In this document: piece after piece, positions 12,323 to 24,851 of the stretch
Numbering within the stretch: the first letter of the stretch is position 1
Layout of the letters: every line of letters begins with the position of its first letter
Origin: Lomentospora prolificans
Taxonomy: Eukaryota > Ascomycota > Sordariomycetes > Microascales > Microascaceae
Assembly: GCA_029532625.1 (NCBI GenBank)
Contig: JARFXM010000004.1
Coordinates: 868,001-932,000, forward strand
DNA length: 64,000 nucleotides
Direction of reading: 5' to 3'
The notes under the pieces: model-generated
What the model was told of the DNA's origin: nothing
Database searches by the model: none
Seen by the model: only the letters and a program-made list of their open reading frames with translations
Position numbers and translations under genes: made by a program

Positions 12323-13200
12323 CTAATTCATGAAATTGAATAGTCTACAAAAGAACCGGGTCACCTCATCAAAACTTGGGGAATGATATGATGCGGCCCG
12401 ATAAGGAGGGTCGGCAGGGTACCGGGAATGCTTCTGCAAGCAAGCAGTGAGGTGGACTGGGCACAGGTACGTGATGGACTTCCCAGCGCCCACTTCGTTC
12501 GCAAGACGCACCGCCGAACCCTCTATTCGATGCATCTGCTGCGCATCCATAAGTTGGTGGATAAGGAGCGGAAGGTCTGGCAGGTTTGAAGCCACCATGA
12601 GATTCGTCCGATTCCTTAATCCCGCTGACTTAGCCGCTGCATCACTAGATATATAACATTATAGATCTATACAGCATCGTCAACGGACACAGCTCTTCGG
12701 GGATGATGGTAGAGAGGACGAAGGATTTCTTCACCTTCTCCAACCGCCCATCAATGAGCGAGTCTGACCTGGCCCCGTCAACAGCAGCAGTGGTCTGGTG
12801 GATGAAATTGTCGAGGATGGACTCTATATCGCGGGTGTAGTAGGAATTTTGTGCCTCGACGCGAACATGATAGTGCTGAGTGTGGTCATGTCCATTGAAT
12901 ACTGCCAAGGTTGTTCTGGATGGCCTTCCTTGATATGGCCGACGATAGGTGTACAGCGGGTCGTAGGTGCGTAAGATAGGTTTCCCTCAGGACCATGAGC
13001 CTCTTCTTCAAGACCACTACTTCCTCATATGTCAACGTGTAAACCCGGGCAGTCCCAGGCGGGCGCTGTATGAGGTACGTCTCTTGGAGTCTCCGCATCC
13101 TCAATGATGAGGCCTTGGTGATATCCTCGTCCTCAACAATGCTAAAGGCCAATTCGTCAGGAATGTAGAGAGCAGGTTTGTTTCTGACTGTCCTTCAGAG
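12323..13200 (-). pseudogene. Decayed gene remnant, possible SNF2-type ATPase fragment
   Basis: Three adjacent minus-strand frames look like coding fragments in different frames separated by stops. They are 13152-12886 (open upstream to about 13200), 12908-12645 and 12598-12323. The last contains MHRIEGSAVRLANEVGAGKS, whose end resembles the ATP-binding motif I of SNF2 helicases (canonical LADEVGLGKT), with the usual D replaced by N. The first fragment has a protein-like composition (LRMRRLQETYLIQRPPGTAR) but I do not recognise it. I cannot join the three by credible introns, so I read this as a relict. The fragments may come from different sources. It lies between the cyclophilin promoter and the Dtd gene. 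Confidence 0.35.
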
Positions 13201-13503
13201 TATGTTTATTTCGGCTTATTGAAGAACATTAAGGGCATAGTGGCGCCTTGCACGAAATACTCATTCCCACTTCTCCCACCACCGGGATCAACTTGAAAGG
13301 GGTTCAATCCTTCTGCTTTACCGCGAATGTGTCTATAGCCAAGGAGCCAGCGAGCCACGAAGAGCGTTGTACCTGCTCTAATACTGCAAGAAAGATAGCA
13401 CACTGGCAGTCACGTAGGGTCGTGAACGAGTAACCGTGTCTCATCACCTGTATATATAATGCCGGAGTGCTTGTATGATATATCGCTGTCTACATCTATA
13501 AGA

Positions 13504-14224
13504 TTATTGAGGCTCCTCAAGACCTTTGGGCTGCGCCACCACCTCGAATGTGACCTAGATAAGGCCGCGAAAACACATTAGGAAACTTTCATGAAGTCTT
13601 GACAAATCTACTCACCGGACCATCGTTAACCAAGGCCACCTCCATCATGGCCTGGAACTTGCCATCCTTAACTCGCTCTGCGGTATATCCCGCCCTGACC
13701 TTCTCGAGAAAGTAGTGGTACAGTCGCTTGGCCTCCGCCCCAGGGGCTGCAAGGTGGAAATCGGGCTTGTTGCCCTTGGATGTCTTGGCCAACAGCGTAA
13801 ATTGGGAGACTGTTTGCAGACACGTTAGCAAACGGGGCCACCGCAGGGATGGTGAAAATAGACATACCACACAGGATCTCTCCCTCAATATCGGTCACAT
13901 TCTTCTTCCACTACGGACCTCCACATATTAGCTTCCGTGATCCCTACAGACCTTGACTCATCCCAGCATACCGTAGCACCGTTGTCGCCATCCCAAAACT
14001 TTAGCCTCAGCACCTTGTTTGCCAGATAATCCGCCTCCTTTTCAGTGTCGCCGACGCCAACGGCAGCAAACACGAGTATTCCCTTGCCGATAGAAGAGAC
14101 CACCTCCTTGTCTACCGTCACGGATGCTGACAGAACACGCTGTATTATGGCTGGCCATATGTGTCAGTCATCCTTGAAGAAAAAGCATCTTATTCCAAGC
14201 GATATCATCCAATTCACCTTTCAT
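13504..14224 (-). CDS. DTD1: D-aminoacyl-tRNA deacylase (DTD)
   Basis: Five exons (14224-14218, 14150-13972, 13910-13868, 13809-13616, 13554-13504) sum to 474 nt, or 157 residues, matching the family's usual 145-170. The protein begins MKAIIQRVLSASVTV. It carries SQFTLLAKTSKGNKPDFH and NDGPVTFEV, the two motifs forming the active site that selects D-amino acids. The enzyme hydrolyses D-aminoacyl-tRNAs and so keeps D-amino acids out of proteins. Introns are 67, 61, 58 and 61 nt with GT..AG ends. The first exon is only 7 nt (ATGAAAG); it is chosen because it restores the conserved N-terminus and no in-frame ATG exists in exon 2. It is transcribed away from the Not3 gene, 1.2 kb distant. Confidence 0.93.
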
Positions 14225-15426
14225 CTTTCTCTTTTTTTTTTTTTTTTTTTATTTAACGAGTAAGCTCTCAGAACCAATAAGCCGGCAAAAATCCGGGGAC
14301 GTCAGGAATGGGGGTAATATCAAGAACGTCGCAGCGACTTGGGTGGAAATAAAGAGGAGCTTCAGGAAACAGGGAGGGTCTGCACAAGGAAGAAATTTTA
14401 AAAAATACTTTAACAAGGGCAACCTGAAGTTGCGGAACTCGACAAGCAAGAAGAAGAACAATTTACGAGAACATAATAGAATCGCTCAAGAGCAAGGGCC
14501 TACGAGGTAGATAGTGATATTGACCCAACATTACCTTGGGAGAGCTGTCAGAATTCACTTTATGCACTCCACCTTATGCCTACTCTAACCCTCTATGCAA
14601 TGTACAGCAGACCAAGCACAAGTAATAGTGTAGTGTGGTTCAGGGCGGAAAGGCCATGTGCCAAGGAGTACTGGAAAAGTATCTTCTGGTCACTCTTTCC
14701 TGGTCCTGATAAAATTTGGTGAGTTCCAGCTTATTGGGTCAAGACAATCCCTAGCGATTGGCCTTCCATTTTAACAAGTCTTAACATCCACGTGACCAGT
14801 ATACACAACACAACGTTGCCTTTTTGCCTGCGGCTCGCGCTTTTCAACCTCGAACCGCATCAGCTCCAGTCCTGCTTCGTCAGAACGTGACAGCATCAGC
14901 AACTACCATCATCCCCAGCCAGATCTCGCTCGATCAGTTGGGAACCCTTAACACTCCACGACATCCTCAAATCCTCCCTTCCGACCGTAATACCGACTGT
15001 ATCTGCCCGCCTCCGATCGAAAGATCCTCGTCCCGGCGCGCTTCCTCGGCCTGCGGACAACCTCTTGACATCTGAGCTTGGCAGTCGGCCTCCCTTCTCC
15101 CCATCCCAGCCTTCTATCTAGCGGCATTGAGGCCAGTTTGATGCTGCCCATCTTAACAAATTTGAGTACGAATATTTGAACCTAGTCCTAGAAGGTAAGT
15201 CAGCTCGTGTCGCTCCGCCAAGATCCTATCGCCGACCCTCCTCCGGTACCGATTCCCGAGACACCACCTGCCTCATCACGATGTCAGAACGAGACCCTCA
15301 TCTAACGTTTTCATCGCTTTTTTCGCCGCTTAGGACTCGCTCGGAACACAAATTCTGTTGTCGCCGAACGCACGCTGACCCTTTTCTATCGATAATCACC
15401 CGATTTTCGATCCCATTACCGACACA
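14225..15426. promoter_or_regulatory. Divergent promoter region between Dtd and Not3, with probable 5'-UTR intron
   Basis: This 1.2-kb stretch separates two divergent start codons. It has a T tract at about 14231-14250. The half nearer Not3 is pyrimidine-rich from about 14820. Inside the probable Not3 leader, GTAAGT at 15195, CTAACG at about 15302 and TTAG at 15330-15333 form a good intron of 139 nt. No protein gene is supported. Confidence 0.45.
15195..15333 (+). other. Predicted intron in the 5' leader of Not3
   Basis: The consensus donor GTAAGT, a branch-like CTAACG about 30 bases before the end and a pyrimidine-rich acceptor ending in TTAG define a 139-nt intron. It lies about 90 bases upstream of the Not3 ATG. 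This is prediction from splice signals only. Confidence 0.4.
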
Positions 15427-17566
15427 ATGGCGTCACGGAAGCTGATGCAAGAGGTGGAAAAGTGCTACAAGAAGGTAGCGGAAGGCGTGGAAGAGTTCAA
15501 TGGAATCTACGAAAAAATTGAACAATCCAATAATCCAGCCCAGAAGGAGAAGCTTGAGGACCAGCTGAAACGTGAAATCAAGAAGCTGCAGCGTTTGCGG
15601 GATCAAATCAAGACATGGGCGGCGAGCAACGACGTCAAGGATAAGGACCGCTTGATGGAGAACCGCAAACTAATAGAGACGGTATGCCATCACAACTCTC
15701 GGTGCTGGTGCCGCTGACTCTCTCCGTCCATTGTTGTTCTCCCGTGGCTAACACCGTCTACTTTGCTCTTAGCAAATGGAAAAATTCAAGGCTGTCGAAA
15801 AGGCCATGAAGACGAAAGCATACTCGAAAGAAGGCTTATCGGCAGCGGCGAAACTCGATCCTAAAGAACAAGCCAAGGTTGAAACTTGCGAGTTCCTAGG
15901 GAATATGGTCGACGAACTCGAACACCAAGTAGAAGCACTCGAGGCTGAGGGCGAGTCCATACAAGCGACAATGAAAAAGGGCAAGTCAAATAGGGATAAG
16001 GCCGATCGAGTCGCTGAGATTGAGAGGGTGATCGAGAGACATAAATGGCACCAAGGAAAGCTTGAGCTTGTCAGACGGCTGCTCGAGAACGGCGGCCTTG
16101 AAACGGAGCAAGTCAAGGATATTGAAGAGTCTATCCGTTATTATGTTTCCGACGGTATGAACGAAGACTTTATGGAGGACGAGGAGATGTACGTCGATCT
16201 CAATCTTGATCACGAGGAGGATGTATTTGGCATGAACCAGGAGAACGAGAAGGGCTCAACCGAAGACTCTCGGTCTATACAAGACGACTCTGTGCCAGAA
16301 AGCGATCCCAAACCCATCCCCGGAAAGCCCAGAACCGCCGCCGAGAGCGCAATTGCGAATGCGACAGGACGCCGACCATCAGCGCAGCTCAAGTCGCCTT
16401 TACCGACTCTAGCAACATTACATACACCTTCCCCGGGTGGCGCGAGTACTCCTGGTTCTTTATCCATGAAGCCCGCCGTGTTACCAACGAGACCACCAGG
16501 CGAGGGTCTCAAATACGCCTCCGCTGCTGCCGCGGCTGCGGCGAGCGATAAGAATAACGTCGGCATTGCGCCCCTACCACCGCCGCCAAACGCCATGCCT
16601 ATCAATGTTGGCATCAACCCTCTACCTGCAGCCCAGCAAGCTAGGTCCAGTGCTGCTAGCTCTCCTGCGATGACGATGGCGCAACCTGCATACCAAGCTT
16701 CTGAGCCCAAGCATGCGCCCCAGCCGCAAGTTGCCCAGGCGCCGAGCCAAGGAGCCCCCAGCGCGGATCACACTCCAGCTTCGACAAAGGCGACACCAGT
16801 GCCGGCGGTCAGCTCGCAAAAGGAGCCTTCCAAGCCTTCTCGTGCTGCTGGTAAGGCCCCTGCCGAGCCTACTAAACGTAAGTCCTCTTCCTCTCATATC
16901 GTATGTATTTCTCATTTACTGAGCTCCTTCTCAGCGCCACATGTCAACGGTGTCAACGGGATCAAGCCCATTGAGGAAGAAGCTGAGGAGGAGTCGCGCT
17001 TCCACCTGCCTGCCTGCTTGAATGACCTCCTCGAGTCCTATGAACTCTCGAGGAAGCGGCCGCCGCCGGCTTCTTCGCCTGCCGCCATGCGTATGCTCGC
17101 CATTAGCCAGAGCAATGCCCCCGACGCGTCCGATGCCGATCTCCCGCGCACCTGCCGTCCGGACTCGCGCCTACCCGTAACGTACTCTAACTTCCCCCAA
17201 CAGCCGCTACCCATCTTCGATGACCCCAGGCTATATAGTAAAATCGACCCGGATACCCTTTTCTACGTCTTCTACTACAAGCAAGGCACCCACCAGCAGT
17301 ACCTCGCCGCAAAGGCGCTCAAGGATCAGAGCTGGCGTTTCCACAAGCAGTATCAGACTTGGTTCCAGAGGCACGAAGAGCCCAAGAGCATAACTGAGGA
17401 GTTTGAGCAGGGGACGTATCGCTTCTTTGACTACGAGAGCACATGGTAAGCGCCATCAAGAACGCCAGTTACTATTAAACGAGGTGTTAACGAGTTTTTC
17501 CATAGGATGAACCGACGGAAAGCGGACTTCAAGTTCACCTATAAGTTCCTCGAGGACGACATATAA
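15427..17566 (+). CDS. NOT3: CCR4-NOT complex subunit 3 (Not3/Not5)
   Basis: Four exons (15427-15681, 15773-16877, 16935-17445, 17506-17566) total 1932 nt, or 643 residues. The N-terminal ~230 residues are the Not3 coiled-coil region, with KREIKKLQRLRDQIKTWAAS and later KLELVRRLLENG. The middle is Pro/Ala/Ser-rich and disordered. The C-terminal ~120 residues are the NOT box, with LFYVFYYKQGTHQQYLAA and the ending DFKFTYKFLEDDI. This protein helps scaffold CCR4-NOT, which deadenylates mRNA and represses transcription. The 60-nt last intron splits the Trp codon in YESTWMNRR. The 57-nt second intron (16878-16934) has a strong GTAAGT donor but keeps the frame if retained, so the protein could also be 19 residues longer. 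Yeast has two paralogues; filamentous fungi usually have one. Confidence 0.95.
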
Positions 17567-20500
17567 TCTCCATGTGTAATTAACTGTCTCGCCGTCGCCG
17601 CCGCGTGGCCCTTGCTTAAATACGCTCCCGGTCCCTTCTGGGATCTTGTCTCCACCCTCCTTCTTTAATCGGGCTCCGGGTCCCATAATCAGCTGAACCG
17701 AGAACCTCATCTCCAGTCTTTCTTTTTCTACTACGTTGGCACTATTCCGTCGACTCTCCTAGCTGGGCTTTATTCGGCGAGGCCTTGGGAAGTTTTCAAT
17801 GAACGGACTACAGGGAAACAGGTTAAACCTGCATCAACCAATTGGTGCGCTTCGGGTATGCGCAGTTCGTCGTTAAGAAAGATTTGAAGGGCGGGAAGAG
17901 GGAAAGACACGACACATAAACCGGTGCTTTTCCGTCATCCCCCCCCATCTGCTTTCTTTGTTACTTTTACCTTGTTATTTAAACTGCTTTTGCACTTCCT
18001 TTACCTTCCGCCGTTTCCACCTCTTTGTAGCCTAGGTCGTTTCAAGGGAAATGGGGATCGGGGGCTTATTTTCCCCCTTGGGACGATGGAAATACAAACT
18101 TCTTCCTTTTCTGAGGCGCATATGCTTGAGTTCCCCGTTATGATGACTTGACTTGTGATTGTGACGGGACGCGCATACTCGAGGGTAGACGAGATGAGAA
18201 TTTTTGGGCAGTCTCCAGCGTTGTGCTTGGCAGCCATTAATGACCAACTTTAGGATAAGGTTTTGCCGATAGAGATGACAAAATGTGATAAAAAGTCAGA
18301 TCCCTGGTAATTAAACGAGGCGAAAGAACATTATCAAAGGGGAGGCGAAGCACGCCCGGGCTGGAAGAACGAGGCGGAGGAGATCCCGCGCCACGGCAAC
18401 GATTTCGCCCCAAGATTCCATTTTTTTTTTTTCTTCCATGGCATCAAGGAAAGCCGACAGCACCAAGGCACAGCAGCATGAGAGAAAATAAAATCTGCAC
18501 CCCCAACGACGATCTCTGGAAAAATGTGAACGGGGCTCCATTCTAGGGAAGGAGAAAATTTCCCAGGATAAGAGAAGGCTGCCGTCGGGCGAGAACATTA
18601 TACGCCCGAGCCTCGATCTAAACACGAGGTACGTGAAGCATAGGCGCCGATGGATTTTCCGAGACCGGGTATGCTGATGCTTGACCGGGAAGGGACATGG
18701 AAACCATCGGGCAGATGAGGCGCCCGAGCCACACAAGGGACCTCGAAACGATATATTTTTCGCGCGGGCTCTTTTCCATATCTAACCCATGCAGAGCGGG
18801 TCTTTGAGTTGAACTCAGCCAGTTGTTCGCTTTCACGAGATCGCCGGCTTTCGATGCCCAACCACTCGGACCTATCAGGAATAGGGCGAGTGGCCATGGC
18901 AGAAAAGGAGTACCGTGGACAAGATAAACACATTCGATGTTCCGATTCTACGTCCTCACCTTCGTCCCATTCCACGGTGCGCGATGGGCGCTTTTCACCC
19001 ACCCACCCACTCGATACCCCCTTCTGTTTTTCTACGCCTTACATGAGGCGAAGACGGGGTTGGATCCTCTAAGTTACGAGCACTCATGGCAACGTTAGAC
19101 CGAAACACCCATGCCAACTTGCGTACGCCATGAGACAAATGCCGGCAATATCAGCGGGCGGAAGCTTCAAAGTTGCGGAAACCGGTAGCACGAGTCGGGG
19201 CTTGAAACGAAATAAAAATCACTCGAGGGCGGTCTACTCACACCTTGCGACATGCCTCGAGACTTATTTGCCACTTTGTACATATTACTTGAAAGGGCCT
19301 GTTGCTAACAGCCAAACGATTCCGTACGCACAACGTAACGTGGGTAGAGTATTTTGCCCACAACGTAAATCCGGAGTGGGGGGAGCTTATAGGGGAAAAG
19401 CAAGGGACCGGAAAATAATATTCGCAGGCTCTCAAAAGGCTGGTATGACAAGGCTGGGAATGGCGTAGACTCTCGTCGGAAACGAGGTGATTCAGTGATT
19501 CAGTGATTGTTGTTTCCCCAAGACGTCCGATCGCGAGCTGAATCTTGGGTAAGGAAACTACTACCTGGCGCGGATGGCGACGAAAACGTTGGGGCAATCA
19601 ATCAAATGGAGACGGAAAGAATCGCCAGGACCCGGGGGCCTCGATAGGCCGAGGGTCTCGGTAACAGGAGGCGGAACAAGCAGCAGCTCACCGGCACGCC
19701 GGGGAGTGATCAGCCGTAACGCGCCGATGCTGTGAACCACCTAGAAGGTAGAAAGCCGAGTTTCGCGTAAGCATGAGTGGAGATCGCGCAAAGAGTTTAG
19801 CTTGGCTATTAGAAGCTGCGCCTCGTGCAAGATCGACAGAGTCAGGTGGGAGTTAGCCAAGCGTATAAGGCCGCGGTATCGCCTGCCAACGAGGCGAGAA
19901 ACCGTAGGCGGTGGCTTCCTTCTCCAACCCTCAAAACAGGTTGAGCGCTTCGAGCTTGCTAACTCGGGACATTTTTGCTTTCTTTTCTCCGCTTGGTTCG
20001 CCTGGTAAATGCCTTCTCATTCGTAAGGCGCCAGAACATGCTCGAGCGTGATATTGGAAGGTTCCCATGACCTTGAAGATCCGATTTCGAATAGCAAACG
20101 TGTAAGTGTGCACTGATTGTCGGGAAACAACAGCCAAGTGATGGCACCACCGCATCTCAACATGAATCACCAAGTCGTGTAGAAGCTCAGTCGCATCCTA
20201 AATCAAGTGTTTCTATCTCACAACTTGTTTTACGAGCAGACCAAGTTGCCGATGTGTGTGGCGTGAAGAGACGGGTGCATGTAGGGCTGGTACTAGGATT
20301 GGATCCCTGAACCCTGGGCCGGCAGGATACCACATCCCATGGACTCGACTCGACCAGCCTTGTGTGCGCGATACGTAAATGGCTCGCAGGCTCAACTAGG
20401 AAGCGAAACCCTTCCCCACCCCCGTTATAGATGTGCCGTAGAGCCTTGGCTGTTTCTGAACTACTGGTGCTCTGGCCGACGGGAAAGAAGACGAAAAGCG

Positions 20501-23301
20501 TTATGCTGATCGAGTGGGAATGTATAACCGACTAGCCGTCTGAGATTTGAGAAAAGACGCAGCTTGTCAGGTCATCTCCTTGTCGCCGATCAAACTGTTC
20601 GCATCTTCCCTACGTTGTAATCCATATTTTTAGCAACCCGCGGCTCTGGAAACGGGAATGGGGCCGCAGTCGGGGTTTGGAAAGGATCATTGATGGTGGG
20701 GAGAAGGCAAGACCAGGGGCTTGCGAAGAATGGTGGCTGGCCGCAGGTCTAGTAGAGGGGGGTGCGAGGGTGTCTTCCTAATAGGAATGTGCGTTTGCGC
20801 GAATGTGTGTGTGCGCCGTTCAGGGTCTTGTTGGAGGCTGGCCGAGAAACAGCTCCAGGAGTAGTTCCAGCACGAAAGGCGGACGACTCTATTGGTTCAA
20901 ATTCTGAAGTCGCAGATAATAAGGTTTTAAAATTGGAGTAAGTCGTGACGAATGTGGGAAATCATCTTGTTCTATTCTTGGATGCTCATAGATGGGGGAA
21001 GACGTGCTTGATCGACGAGGGTTTGTTTCCTGTAGCGAAGGCCGGCTCGATGGGTCTCTGCGTGTATTGATTGATGAAATTCAGGTTGATGGTTGTGTGA
21101 TGGATGCGACAGTTAACCGTGAAAGGTCGAATTACGCTCAGCCGAGACGCCTTTGGAATAGGTATCTCAAACACACAAATGGTGGGGCCGGAAGGCTTCA
21201 CCAATCGACAGAGGTGTCGGCATATATTGAATATGCACCGCGGGTATTAGCAATCAAACGTAGGGCCGTCATCGACGCCGTCATCAACCATAATGGGACA
21301 TTCCACACGCACTCTTCGGCAATTCCTGTCGTGATGCCCACCCTCTGAGTTTACCATCAGCCCGTTCATCCAAATCGGCCGCAGACTGCCGTGGTTCACC
21401 GGGCCGTTCCTCTTCAAGTCAGTCATATATTCAAGGGCCCGAGACAGAGCGAATGTTGCAAGGAAACTAGGATGAGGCTAAAAAAAGAAGGCAAGGTCAA
21501 CTGGGGTTCAATTTCACGTGGTTTCAGCGACTATTATCAGGGAGGCTGTCAGTGGTGGAGAAGTCGCGCGTTTTACAGTCCACTAGCTTGCTTCCCAAAA
21601 GGACTTAACGCTTTGATTCTCGACCCTGGAGACGTCGCATCTTGTTCCGTTCCCTCGGCGGACAAGAGCTCTGGTACCATGAGCTTGCAACTTGCCAGCA
21701 TCAATTGACCAACCTGTCACGCGTCGGCTAGAGCTGGCCCAAGAGTCACTGTTGGCTTATTGAATAACCCGCCCTCTCCAAAACCCCATCCCATCCTCAC
21801 GATCAATGGATCTTGCCAACTGCAATGTCTCCAGTTATCACATGGTGAAGCTCTTTCACGTCGTCCCACAACACTGTACCTGTTGCGGCCAGGGATCCAC
21901 CTGGTTTGGGGTTCTTCACGAGCCCATTTTCCCGCCTCGTGGTTGCCAAACCAATGTGTGGTGTAATGATTATGTGTGTCTAGGTAGCCCCGCCTCTGTT
22001 TCACTAAGGGAAGGACGAACCGGTGACAGGTACGACGGAACGAGTTCTGGGGAGCTAGGCGGTTTTATGTGTGTGAAGATTTGGAAGGTTAAGCCGGGGA
22101 TGGAGGGCGAACCAGTGAATACATCGAAAGTACCAAGGTAGAGCTGCGCTATACTGCGTTTAGCTCAGTTCGAGCGAGCCGGCACTAAAGGGTAATTGGT
22201 GTTTAGCTTCACAGCAAGCGCCAAAATGTTGATGAACGGCGGGGCAAACACATCTTAGAGCGTGGCTTACACCGCCTCAAACTCCCGGCAAACTGGAGGA
22301 GATCGAAATTAACAATAACACGAGCCTCAGCGACACTTACTTGTTTGTACGCACCATTAGGGCCCAAAGAAGACCCTTCATGGTTGAGGTGCTCAAGAAG
22401 GGCGTCTTGGGCCCAGGAGCAAGGAACGGGACACTTGACTTTTCTAGTGTATAACGTTAGGCCCCAGCGGACAAGTACGACTTACCAAACGGGTGGGAAT
22501 TGATGCAATTCGCCACTTGCTGTAGTCCAAGTCGAGGTGAGGGAGCACATCCAGGGATAATTGTAAATCAGTTGATGCAACACTACCGCGAGCAAAGAAT
22601 TGTGAAAGCGACAGAACAATCCTGCCCTGTAGGCTGCGCGTTGTTACCCAAGGGGTGTTGCCAATTACGACCATGTGGGTTTCAAACTATCCGACTCCAC
22701 ATGTGCACCCTCGTCTTCATGACAACCCACCCCCATCTACCTGTAGCTTTGACGACGAATACGTCCTCGGAACGCTTGTGCAGTATGGAATTGGAGACAC
22801 TGCCACCAGCAGCACGGTCATCGCGGCTGCCTTGTTCAGTTGACTCCTCCATAGGCCCTCATCCTTGGCTTATGAAATTGCGTCACTGGGTCATGTCGCT
22901 TCCTCTGGTGGGCCTGACCCCATTAGGCTCCTCAGCCAGTATGACCCTACTATCTCGAGAGCATCAAATCTCTCCTCCACCAATGAGGTCTTATGTATAG
23001 ACGAGTACATCTCCTATCTAGCTACAATCTTGATGCCTGCAACGGACAAAGAGCACCCTGCCCTTTCAGCCTTGACGCCGCAGTCATGGCCTGGCTCAGC
23101 TGTATCGCTCTTGGATTTCGGGCCTCGCTCTGGTCCTGCTCTGTCCATTGGATATGATTGAACTATCTCACAATTGATCCCAGACCACCATCCTTCTCGT
23201 TACATCTAGCTGCGGGCCTTGCCAAAATCACTATAGTTTCTTCCCTGTTGAAGATCTCTGTACTGATGGCCAAAGAGAAAGAGATCAATGTCTGTTTTAA
23301 A

Positions 23302-23316
23302 CCCCCCCCCCCCCCC
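23302..23316. repeat. C15 homopolymer
   Basis: Fifteen consecutive C bases follow TTTTAAA. This is the longest C or G run in the window. Its exact length is unreliable in most sequencing chemistries. Confidence 0.85.
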
Positions 23317-24195
23317 GGGCATCAATGATATCCACAACCCCCACCACCCCAGTCCCTCTCAACTTGAATCCGGCCTCCTCCCCTGTCGGTACGAACACGT
23401 TGGTGCTGCCCTCTCCCCCTGATGTGATCTACTGTTCTCTGTGGATTCCATACACTTCTGTCATGCGAGCGCTCTTGTTTGCGCGCCAAACCCAGCCATT
23501 GACTCTTCCCGCTCCCTCTCGTCTAAATACAAGATGTTTACGGCTTGCAGGGGTCCCAGAAGCGGTTAACACCTCTTTCCACCACGCAAGCTCCCGCGTT
23601 TTATACTTCACGCTCCTTTTGGCGCTCCCCGTATATGTAGCTCCCTAACCTAAATATCCAAGATAGATCTCGCTTTCTTCCCTCATCGGCAAGGGCCCTT
23701 TTCTCCATCGTTTATTCTGGACCGGCTCGCCTGTCATTCCCCGCGCTTGTTTCCCCAACCCCGGTCTCTCACGGTCCTCGAGCCTTCGCCTCGACTTGCC
23801 AGTGATGCTTTTTTTACGTTCGACTCTCGTCTATCCCGTGGTTCTATACTTGGAACCCTGGATGCTCCCCAGGCGTTGGTGATAGTACATAACAGCCTGT
23901 CTCGCCCCATCTTGTCCCCTCTTCTGCTCATCTGATCCAAATCCCGGCGTGGGATCCCCCTCGGATTTTACTTGACTCATTCGAGGTACAAGCCAGCCTC
24001 ACGTTGTACCAAGATATAATTCCCTGGGCCGCCAAAGGAAGTGTGTGCTGCCGTATCGATAGGCGTCAAGAGCTCTGAGTGGGGAACTCGCCCTTTCTGG
24101 CCTCCTTGAGGAATCGCAGTGTTCGCCTCACCAGTCCTGTCTGGCAGGCTATCGGTGCTTTAGCATTCTTCTATCCTGGATTGCTTCTCCCGCTT

Positions 24196-24232
24196 TCTAC
24201 TCCCCCCCTCTACTCCCACCCTCTACTCCCCC
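24196..24232. repeat. Short pyrimidine tandem repeat
   Basis: Three imperfect copies of a CTCTACTCCC-type unit, 11-13 bases each, lie in a pyrimidine-rich stretch about 620 bases upstream of the C2H2 gene start. Confidence 0.7.
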
Positions 24233-24851
24233 ATACCCACTTTCTTGAGGATCCCTGAGCCGTCCACCCACTCCTATACACCCACTCCCTTCACAATAAG
24301 CTACCCCGGTGCTACTATCGCCTTGCCCTGCAAACCCGCTCTTTTGGCGACCTCAAGCCCTGCCGCTGCAATTCATTGTAAGTTATTCTCTGCCGTCTTT
24401 ACAAGCGCTCTCCGCGCTGCATTTTCGCCTTGGTTGAGTGTTGCAAGATTGGGCATCACAGCGCATGAACTAAGCAATCGCAAAGCAGTCATATATCCAG
24501 CCCAGAGATCAGAACGAACCTTAGCCGCGCCGATATCTCGCCCCTAGCCGCATCTAGCTTTAGGTGCCAACAAGCTGATTACACGTATTCTTCCGCCTAG
24601 CCCATGCAGAGACACGGGTTCAAAACTATTGACAAAGAAGCCGCATCAGCCGAAGTTGATCAGTTCATTGTGTCTATTAGCAGAAGACTGACATTTCAGT
24701 CGGAGGAGTATCCCCTGCTGTATACGGCCTGTGTTACTCCATTGCCTTACCACACGCGCCGCCGAGACTTTGACCTGGGTTCTATCAACCAATCTATGGT
24801 TCCTCGATTTGCCAATTACTCGCCGCCCCTGACCTCTTCCGACTCACGTAT

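Larger units (their letters stand above)
17567..24851. other. 7.3-kb gene-poor region
   Basis: No frame here shows a recognisable domain, and the longer ones (for example 20992-21348 and 22500-23000) have atypical composition and strand-overlapping shadows. Visible elements are a thrice-repeated GATTCAGT-like unit at about 19493-19510, a 15-base C run at 23302-23316, and a CTCTACTCCC-type tandem at 24196-24232. The last kilobase is pyrimidine-rich and probably serves the C2H2 gene. Long regulatory DNA or non-coding RNA is possible. Confidence 0.5.
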
